From assembly GCA_012845835.1 (NCBI GenBank), contig JABAKD010000029.1:12911892-12975891 (forward strand): 64,000 nucleotides of DNA, written 5' to 3'. Under the pieces are notes generated by a model. That model was not told the DNA's origin. It worked only from the letters and a program-made list of their open reading frames with translations, and did no database searches. Position 1 is the first letter of the stretch. The number at the start of each line of letters is the position of its first letter. Shown piece after piece: positions 56,571-64,000 of the stretch. Position numbers and translations under genes: made by a program. The DNA is from Undaria pinnatifida (Eukaryota > Sar > Phaeophyceae > Laminariales > Alariaceae).

Positions 56571-57590
56571 TGGTTCAGCATGAAACGAAGTCAATGCTTA
56601 AGATAATAACGCAGTGTACTTGTGTCTCGGCTAGAGAACTTCGCGTCGCCGCTACAGAATCGCTAAGAGGCTATGAGGAGTGACGGGACGTTGAGAAATC
56701 CCATATCAATGGTGTGGGGAGTGGTGGGGTCGCAGCCCCACATCCATGGCGCGGGGGTTGACTCTGAATGCGGCTTAAGAGTCAAGGATCACACCGTAGA
56801 CGAGCATGTTTTATGAGAAAGATGGAGAAAAGGGAGGTGTTAAAAAGGAGTCGTGGGTCGCCGGAAGGGGAGGGGGGGTGGTGATAGCCACACACCTGCG
56901 TGCGGCTTAAGAGTCGAGGGCAGCGTGTACTAACCCCTCATCCATTTCAGAACTGCAAAACCCTATTACACTCTAACTCCTAGTTATTTCTCAGTAAAGA
57001 CGTCGGCGCAGTTGGTGACGGGTTAACTACTGGAGGAAGAAAGTCCCCACACTTAGTATTGCACGTGTTTTGTCACAAAAAACGAGGATACGAGTCTAAA
57101 GGGGATGATAGAAGGTTGGAAAAACAGGAGAAAGCTGTTGCCACTTTAGGAAAACCCAGGCACAACAACGACCACTGACTGACCCGTGCCTGGACAGAGG
57201 TAGCAGTTTTTGGGCCACACGTTTTCTGGCTGGCGGAGATCGTCCACCGATGCACTGCCGAGTATCGTTGAAGCCACCGTTGTTTTTTACTGTATTATTC
57301 GAGAGATGCCTAGGACATGAGATTTGTGCATGGGCTTTCTCTTTCACGTGTTCGTTAAATCACGTTTCTGGGTGAGATACATAACTCAGTGAGAGAAAGG
57401 ATCTTCAGAAAATTCCAGGTGCAGCCCAACGGTAACATTGGTCTCGACGAAGGGTGCGGTAAGGGGCCGTTCTCCGTTTTCAATGTCGTATATGGAAGCT
57501 CTAATATCGAAATCCGGACGCGTGCTGGGATAAAGGTAGCCCCTTTTTTTGCCAAGTTCTTTCTGGATGACGAGAATTCTCATTGAACCC
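56571..57590. other. Region with no supported feature
   Basis: Two phrases recur (GTGCGGCTTAAGAGTCGAGG and ATGCGGCTTAAGAGTCAAGG at 56902 and 56769). No gene supported. Confidence 0.4.
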
Positions 57591-57959
57591 CAATATATTA
57601 TAAAAAAATGAAAATACACTCCAGCTGTGAGATCGAAGATTCTGTCGAAACTCATCTTTGAAAGCTGTGTGTGATACTCCGATCGCGCGTATTACGGGTT
57701 GTGTGCTCATTAAGGATACAGGTCGGCGACTCCCCTTACAACTACAGTGTAGCTATCAAGGTCAACAGGGTGATGTTAGGCAGTCTGTGCGCGGAAACTA
57801 TATAAAACCCGTTTCTGAGGGGGACAAAATCTGACGGCTGTGGAAGGAAATGCATCCGTTTATCAAGTGAATTCTGTAAGTCGAATAACCGGTGAGGGGA
57901 CGGCGGAGTTTTGAAGGACGTGGGGACCTGGTTTTGATCTAAAGGGGCGGGTTTGGAGG

Positions 57960-58301
57960 GGGGGGCGGAAGGGGGGGGGGGGGGGGGGGGCGAAGGGGGG
58001 GGCAGACGGGCGGACAATTCGTGCGTAGAAGCTATAAATCCTTGTAAGGGGATAAATCTGACGGTTTTGGGGGAAAAAAAAAAACACCAGTTTATCATGG
58101 GGGGGGGGTTGGGGCGGGGGTGGGGCGGGGGTGGGGCAGCTCAATCTGTGCGTGGAAACTATACATTCTGTTAAGGGGATAAATGTGACGGTTTTGGAAA
58201 TAATGCATCAGTTTATCATGTATATCCTGGGGTAAGTCGTACAATCAGCGAGTAGGGGGCGGAGTGTTCGAGGGGGTGGGGGTGGGATGTGGTGGGGAGG
58301 T

Positions 58302-58335
<34 letters not shown>

Positions 58336-58433
58336 CGGGGGAAAGGAAGGGCTTAGGTGGCATAGATGTAGGGGTTTGTTATACGTGAGGTGCTAGGTCT
58401 AACGGGTGGCGGGGAAGGAGGGGGCGTTCGGGG

Positions 58434-58465
<32 letters not shown>

Positions 58466-58608
58466 GGGGGGGGAAACAGCGGCATGGATGGCTCTAGAAA
58501 GATAATGAGGTGATATCCAGTGCGTGAAGTGTTTATTAATCTGGCGGATTTCGATATTAGGTGGGGCGTTTGAGCAAGGAAGAGCGAGAAGGGGGGGGGG
58601 GGGGGGGG
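57960..58608. repeat. Cluster of long poly-G tracts
   Basis: G runs at about 57971-57990, 58302-58335, 58435-58463 and 58591-58608, with GGGGTGGGGCGGGGGTGGGG near 58110. Right-arm counterparts are C runs (62383, 62490, 62828). Very strong G-quadruplex potential. Confidence 0.9.
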
Positions 58609-58615
58609 ATATTTT

Positions 58616-59006
58616 CAGTGATGGGAAGTACCGCAGAAAAAGGACTTTACCTACCGGTAATTTACCGCAAATCACCTTTTGTGTTTACCTACCGGTAATT
58701 ACCGCGGGTGTATACGGCCCTCGATGACGCCAGGCTCAAGCGAGAGTGCGGACCCCAGAGATCCCCAAGAGGAAGATGCCATGATGTTTGTCTTGTTGCT
58801 GTGTGTGGTGTGCTTCTGTGGTTTGAGTCGTGTGGTCTGCTGTCTGCTGTGAACTTGAAAATTTTGAAATCAGCTGCCCGCCAAAAAAAGGGGGGCCCGC
58901 GGGGAACATGGGGGTACCCAGGTGAAAATTCCCCCATTTTTTCATGTTACCTACCCCCGAACATCGTTACCGGTAACTACCGGTACTCCGGTACTTCCCA
59001 TCACTG
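58616..59006. mobile_element. 391-bp hAT-type miniature element nested in the left arm
   Basis: Perfect 18-bp terminal inverted repeats, CAGTGATGGGAAGTACCG at the left and its complement at the right, flanked by a perfect 8-bp direct repeat GATATTTT (58608-58615 and 59007-59014). CAG...CTG ends and 8-bp duplications are hallmarks of the hAT superfamily. Subterminal TACCGGTAA motifs recur in both orientations. The matching site in the right arm (near 62245) lacks it, so it inserted after the arms formed. Non-autonomous. Confidence 0.9.
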
Positions 59007-59204
59007 GATATTTTAGGAGGTTTAGGTCACAAAAAATATTCAAATACACTCCGGCTGTGAGATCAAAGATATGTAGAGAATATATATATCGGAACGGCGT
59101 GCTTGTCTTTTGCAAAGATGATTGTTTTTTTGTTTCACCTTGGGTCACGGATCTGTTCATCAGCGTTCACTCTCGATTTGCTCTGAACCAGTTCTTTTGG
59201 GGTT

Positions 59205-59735
59205 AAGAAAGGGGCAGACTCTCCTCAAGCGAGGAGTAGTATTAGAAAAAAAATGGTACGCCTCTACCGTAGCGTATGTCTCGAACCGATCGAACCATTC
59301 CTAACTCCCTTGTACACAGCATTCCTTCCAGCTTTGCGTCGAATCATGCCTCTGCAGTGCGGTAGTAAGGGTAATAACCGTCGAATCACGCCTCTATAGT
59401 GCGGTAGTAACGGTAGTAACCGTAGGGGTTGCAGTTTTGGGGATCGAAAGTCGATTCTTACCTCTGACCGGGGTTGAGATCCTCAAGTGAGGTACTACCT
59501 GTCAGTTTGACATTTTTTGCGGGCATGTCCAAAAAAAAATACTGTAACGACGTCAGCTGTGGGTGTATTTGTTCTAGGACTGGGGTATACTTCGAGAAGT
59601 AGGAGTGTTGATCGGGCTGCGCCAATGAAGTGTCTTCGAAGTCATGTTTCCGGTGAGTTGGTGAGTTCCTCACAGTGGGAGCTCAGAAACTTCTTGGAAT
59701 CTGCTGCTCTCCTTCCGTGGGATGACCGTTGATCT
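59205..59735. mobile_element. R2-related repeat block
   Basis: CTCCTCAAGCGAGGAG hairpin at 59221, ATGGTACGCCTCTACCGTAG at 59253, tandem GCGGTAGTAA(G/C)GGTA(G)TAACCGT at 59361-59427, GATCCTCAAGTGAGG at 59478 and GTTCCTCACAGTGGGAGC at 59664. Within the spacer of the palindrome. Confidence 0.5.
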
Positions 59736-59774
59736 GGCTCGTCTACCTTCTACCCTTTTTTTGTTATCCTGGTT

Positions 59775-60195
59775 GCTGATTGGATAGGGCTCATAGAGCC
59801 AGCGCGCTGCGAGCGTTTTCCCTGGGGCGGCCGTCGATGTCCCGCCGCAGCTGGGGATGATTAGGCCCCATCCCCGGGTCAGAAATCCCTCCATGCATCT
59901 ACAACTCCGACAACCCTGGGGCAAATAGAGTGATACCCCCGTTGATGCCGCCCGGCACGATGTGGAAGCCCCATCCCCATCGGCTGATTGCTGGTTGGAC
60001 AGGGCTCATAGAGCCAGCGCACTGCGACAGTTGACTCTGGGGCCAACGTCGACGTCCCGCCGCATCCGGAGAGGACAAGTCCCTATTCCCGGGTCAGAAA
60101 TTCCTCCATACATCTACAACTGCAATAACCCGGGGGGGGACGAAAGCAGTGATCCCCCGGGTCGATACCGCCCCGCACAGTGTTGAAAACCCACC
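59775..60195. repeat. Tandem duplication of ~210 bp
   Basis: GCTGATTGGATAGGGCTCAT at 59774 and TGCTGGTTGGACAGGGCTCA at 59991 start two copies that share AGAGCCAGCGC, GTCCCGCCGCA, CCGGGTCAGAAAT and CATCTACAACT in order. Confidence 0.85.
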
Positions 60196-60199
60196 CCCT

Positions 60200-61470
60200 T
60201 AAAAATATACATAGTAGTTGGCCTCGGTTGGCACTGACGCTGTAATACATTATTTTATGTACATTGGGGTTGGCGTTGGTTGGCAACGATCCTGTGAAGT
60301 ATGCCAATCACTACGTGAGCTAGACAAACAGGGGTACCGTTTGTTTTTTTTGGCGGTCACTATGATGGTTGTTGAGTTTGATCATATTGTGCGGGGTGGA
60401 GAACCCTAACTCCGCACAAGGGGAATGATCCTGAGAATACGGCAAGGCATCCACGAGGCAGTTACATGGTAACACCCATTGCTCTCTGGAGTGGCCACAC
60501 CAGAAACGAAGTAACTTATTGGCGCTATCATCTATAAGCAAGAAAGTAGTTACAAGGTGCTGAAGTTCGTCTTACGAACGGTTCTTGGAAGGATGCAGTC
60601 CACTCTTCATGCGACTCGCCGAACATTTAACGACTAAAAAGTAATCGGTAGATGTAGTTAGCCAACTAAGTGATTTTAATCGGCAAGCAGGCTGGCGAAA
60701 TCAGCTGATGGTCAGCCGACTTGTCGACTAAAGTCAGGAGAGCGGAGCAAGCCAAGCCAGCTTCTCTCGACCGAGCAGGCCTGTCAAGAAAGGAAAAACG
60801 CACTCCGCATTGAACAGTCCTTCCTACGAATAATGAAACCCAATAAATCGAATAGTAGGCACCACCGAGAAACGACCAGCTGTTATTAATCGTCCGACTA
60901 ATGACTAGTTGGGGACTCGGGTCGTGCCAACTCGCAGCCCTACTGATTGATGATTGCTATGTATGCATTTCACGCCATGTATGCAGATACTACTGTTATA
61001 CCACTCAGAGACTGTGGGCGGAAAAGTGCAATCCGCTTGGGCTTTACAGGTATACCGCACCATGGTCCGTACATTTTCGTTCGGAGTGGTATTGTACAGT
61101 TGGTATTATACATCATGCAGCACACTATTAAAACCACGAGTACTAACACGCCTTACCCAGTATAGTACCACTATGGACAACGCAGATCTGGCGCCACGGG
61201 CGGAGCCGTCGCCGTACGGCTAGTCGTAGTGAAGTGCAGAATTCCGATACTAAGCCGTGTCAACGTAAATCTCTTTGTTTTCCACTTTCCGCAATCAGCA
61301 TATATATTTACATTTCTACTGCGACATACTACAATTAGTACAACGAAGTATACGCGAACTTCGTTTGTGTCACAAATAATACCAGGTATTATGTGTTTTG
61401 ACTGCAGCATGCTGTTATCGTAGCAGGGTTTACGGTTTTGTTGGCAGGTTTGGTTATTTCGTTTGCATGT
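60200..61470. other. Palindrome spacer, nothing supported
   Basis: TGGCGTTGGTTGGCA/TTGGCCTCGGTTGGCA phrases recur near 60220-60290. No coding frame of note and no sign of a transposase. Confidence 0.4.
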
Positions 61471-61474
61471 AGAT

Positions 61475-61940
61475 GTTAAGGAATTAGAGTGTATTACATT
61501 AGTCCGTCTGACCACACCAGCAAGAAAAAGGTTAACCAATTGCCTGCTCAAAATTAAGTCTTGTCGCAACACTCTTCCCCCGTGTGGACCGCCGTGAGAG
61601 CAGGTCGGCCGGATATACGGGCGGACGTGTCAATATCCACGCTGTCCCATTTTTTGGGGATAGCGGCGAGTATTATTAATAACTATTTCTAAGTTCGACA
61701 TGTATGTGGGGCAAGTCGTAAAGGCATACCAGGTATTATTGATGGATGGTGAGGTTCGAACCCACGACTCAAAACCCCATGGTCCTGCCGTTGACGCCAT
61801 TTGATAAGGAATTAGAGGGTGTTGGTCCGTTTGACCACTGGCGAAAGGTTATCCAATTGCCTAGCCAAAAGTAATACTTAAAACATAGAATGAGTGTTGC
61901 CACCCGGCCCGCCCCAGTATACCATGATACCTCTTCGACA
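61475..61940 (-). mobile_element. Candidate TRIM-like element with internal tRNA-like/PBS-like segment
   Basis: Two direct copies, 61475-61700 and 61802-61940, both read on the minus strand from TGTCGAA to CTAATTCCTTA(A/T)CA and share CAATTGG(T/A)TAACCTTT and GGACTAATG/GGACCAACA-type phrases. Between them, directly after the upstream copy, is AATGGCGTCAACGGCAGGAC, which could serve as a primer-binding site. The same segment also has an A-box (TGGCGTCAACGG) and B-box (GGTTCGAACCT), so a tRNA-derived origin is the alternative. No clear target duplication; the copies differ in length. Confidence 0.35.
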
Positions 61941-63229
61941 TATGTATACAATAATCACAAATCGCGTGTTACGGTAATTATACGGTGTTGGACCTCTTAA
62001 AAGTTGAAGCCAGCAATATTTCGTTTGCGTTTGCGAGTGTGGACACCGCGTCAAAGTTTATGCCCCATATTGCCGTCCCCCCACCCCCCCCCCAAAAAAA
62101 AACCTCCAACGCCCCCTCTTTTCCAACCAGCCGCACGATCGCCTAGACCTAGCACCACGCGTATAACAAGCCCCTACATATCTTTGATCTCACAGCCGAA
62201 GTGTATTTGAATATTATTTGTGACCTAAACCTCCTAAAAAACCTCACCCCCCCCCACCCCCACCCCTTCTCGCTCTCCCTTGCTCAAACGCCCCACCTAA
62301 TATCGAAATCCGCCAGATTAATAAACACTTCACGCACTGGATATCACCTCATTATCTTTCGAGAGCCATCCATGCCGCTGCTTTCCCCCCCCCCGCCCCG
62401 AACGCCCCCTTCTTCCCCACCACCCGCACCATCGCCTAGACCTAGCACCACACGTATAACAAACCCCTCACCTAAAACCCTTCCTCCCCCCCCCCCCCCC
62501 GCCCCCACCCCCCACCTCCCCAAACCCCCCCACCCCATCCCAACCCCACCCCCTCGAACACTCCGCCCTCTCTCTACTCACTGATTGTACGACTTACCCC
62601 AGGATATACATGATGAACTGATGCATTCTTTCCAAAACCGTCACATTTATCCCCTCAAAGTAATGTATAGTTTCCACGCACAGATTGAGCTGCCCCACAC
62701 GCCCCAACCCAACCCCAACCCCCCCCCATGATAAACTGGTGCATTTTTTTTTTTTTTTTCCCAAAACCGTCAGATTTATCCCCTTGAAAGGATTTATAGC
62801 TTACACGCACAAATTTCCCGCCCGTCCGCGCCCCCCCCCCTCCCCCCCCCCCCACCTCCAACCCCGCCCCTTTTGATCAAAACCAGGCCCCCACGTCCTT
62901 AAAAACTCCGCCCCCCCCCTCACCGGTTATTCTACTTACAGGATTCACTTGATAAACGGATACATTTCCATCCACAGCTGTCAGATTTTGTCCCCCTCGA
63001 AAACGGGTTTTATATAGTTTCCGGGCAGACTGCCTAACATCACCCTGTTGACCCTGATAGCTACACTGTAGTTGCAAGGGGAGTCGCCGAGCTATATCTT
63101 TAATGAGGACACACAACCCGTAATACGCGCGATCGGAGTATCACACACAGCTTGCAAAGATGAGTTTCGACGAAATCTTCCATCTCACAGCTGGAGTGTA
63201 TTTTCATTTTTTATAATATTGCCGGAAGG

Positions 63230-63688
63230 CAAAACAAGGACGATGACAACAAAACCGCCAGCATGCGTGTATTACACCAAAAAAAGTGAAAATAGAATCA
63301 CAGAAAGATACTGCGCACCGAAACAAACAACGAAGTATCACCGCCCCCCCTGTCAATTTCCTATGATACGTACGCGCGAGGCATAAGGCATTTGTGTCGT
63401 ATCTAGTCCACCGTCAACTACACAACAAGCACCACACCGCCAACCCAAAATCGGAACAATAACGGTAAAGCTTCAAAGACGGAGGTGGGGGGACGCACAC
63501 AAACCGGACAACAAACCAACGAGCGGCGAAGGCACGGACCAATAGCAACGGGCAAGATAATATTTCGAATGCAGTACACTACTACTTCGTTCCAACGCAT
63601 ACATAATAAGTACTCGGCGTGCATGTTGTAAGAGGCCTTTATGGCCCTGGATCAGGCAATCGATGAATGTGTTACCCCCGATGCTTTA
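63230..63688. other. Region with no supported feature
   Basis: Short frames only; A+C-rich. Nothing coding or repetitive supported. Confidence 0.4.
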
Positions 63689-63957
63689 GACCCAGGCTAC
63701 GGTAGGGGGGTCCCCTTTTGGGCCTTTTATTTCAGTGGCTAGGGGTCACTCGCGCGAGTAACGCCTTTGTTCGTACGAGATCTTACGTTTTCTTCACGTC
63801 TTACATTGACGAAATCAATCCGCAATGCAAAGGTGATCTAAGCTGCGCCAAAACAAGTGCCTAAACCATCTTCATCCGTGGGGTACAGAGCCACTCGTGT
63901 GAGTGGCTCTAACACACCAGTGAAAATGGGGGTACCCTCCCTACCGTAGCCTTGGTC
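63689..63957 (+). mobile_element. Family Y miniature inverted-repeat element
   Basis: Left GACCCAGGCTACGGTAGGGG, right CCCTCCCTACCGTAGCCTTG followed by GTC. GTCACTCGCGCGAGTAAC near the left end and GCCACTCGTGTGAGTGGC (perfect 18-bp palindrome) near the right end. Collinear with 27791 and 40575. Confidence 0.8.
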
Positions 63958-64000
63958 GCTACTACTACTACTACTACCACTACTACTACTACTACTGCTA
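63958..64000. repeat. (ACT)n microsatellite at window end
   Basis: Thirteen or so ACT/CTA triplets with one CCA and one GCT variant, continuing past the right edge. Confidence 0.95.

Larger units (their letters stand above)
57591..63220. mobile_element. 5.6-kb palindromic repeat (foldback-like), R1 at both tips
   Basis: Left arm from 57591 (ATTATAAAAAAATGAAAATA, ACACTCCAGCTGTGAGATCG) is mirrored by the right arm ending at 63220. Matching inverted phrases pair along about 1 kb: GGCGACTCCCCTT/AAGGGGAGTCGCC, AACAGGGTGATGTTAGGCAG with its complement at 63030, CGGTTTTGG...AAACTGGTGCA, and TTCGATATTAGGTGGGGCGT at 58551 with its complement at 62290. The spacer is about 59.08-62.1 kb. A second tip motif (ACACTCCGGCTGTGAGATC) lies at the inner end of each arm. 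Arms contain several 15-40 bp G (left) or C (right) runs. No transposase was found in the spacer. Confidence 0.75.

Overview
This is a gene-poor stretch of eukaryotic nuclear DNA. There are no operon-like runs of genes and no rRNA. Open frames are short, and most become convincing only as exons with flanking AG/GT splice signals. The recognisable proteins are eukaryotic: a TMEM220-like membrane protein at the left edge and a secreted von Willebrand factor D-like protein near 53-56 kb. Ser/Gly/Thr/Ala-rich low-complexity exons, introns of about 0.25-2 kb, balanced GC and many simple repeats would suit a photosynthetic stramenopile such as a brown alga. That lineage call is inference; nothing in the sequence proves it.

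Layout. 1-0.7 kb: the first coding exon of a TMEM220-like gene running off the left edge, with a frameshifted duplicate beside it. 1-15 kb: satellites and minisatellites, an AAC microsatellite, several mobile-element remnants and two isolated candidate exons (2.76 and 7.44 kb). 15-25.5 kb: a possible plus-strand gene (exons at 15.18, 18.44 and 25.24 kb, all phase 0). Its first putative intron carries a 1,080-bp, nearly invariant 10-bp minisatellite. 25.5-33 kb: satellites, tandem duplications and one candidate terminal exon. 33.2-45.4 kb: ten plus-strand exons whose splice phases can be joined without conflict into a gene of roughly 990 codons with no family I recognise. 47.1-48.8 kb: the 3' end of another plus-strand gene or the continuation of the same one. 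52.8-56.05 kb: the minus-strand secreted VWD-like gene in two exons. 57.6-63.2 kb: a 5.6-kb palindromic repeat with C/G-homopolymer-rich arms, one arm interrupted by a hAT-type miniature element with a perfect 8-bp target duplication. 63.2-64 kb: a further miniature element and an ACT microsatellite.

The window is dominated by non-autonomous elements. I distinguish: R1 (tip-like motif ACACTCCAGCTGTGAGATCG), R2 (AAGGAG...TTCAGAAAACG...CTACCGTAGCG), Y (about 270-300 bp, terminal inverted repeats GACCAAGGCTACGGTAGGGA, inner palindrome GTCACTCGCGCGAGTGAC), a 105-bp TA-flanked pair, a 188-bp element with 31-bp perfect inverted repeats, and the hAT element. No transposase, reverse transcriptase or integrase was recognised. 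All gene models were made by eye from splice signals and frame, without transcript or homology data.
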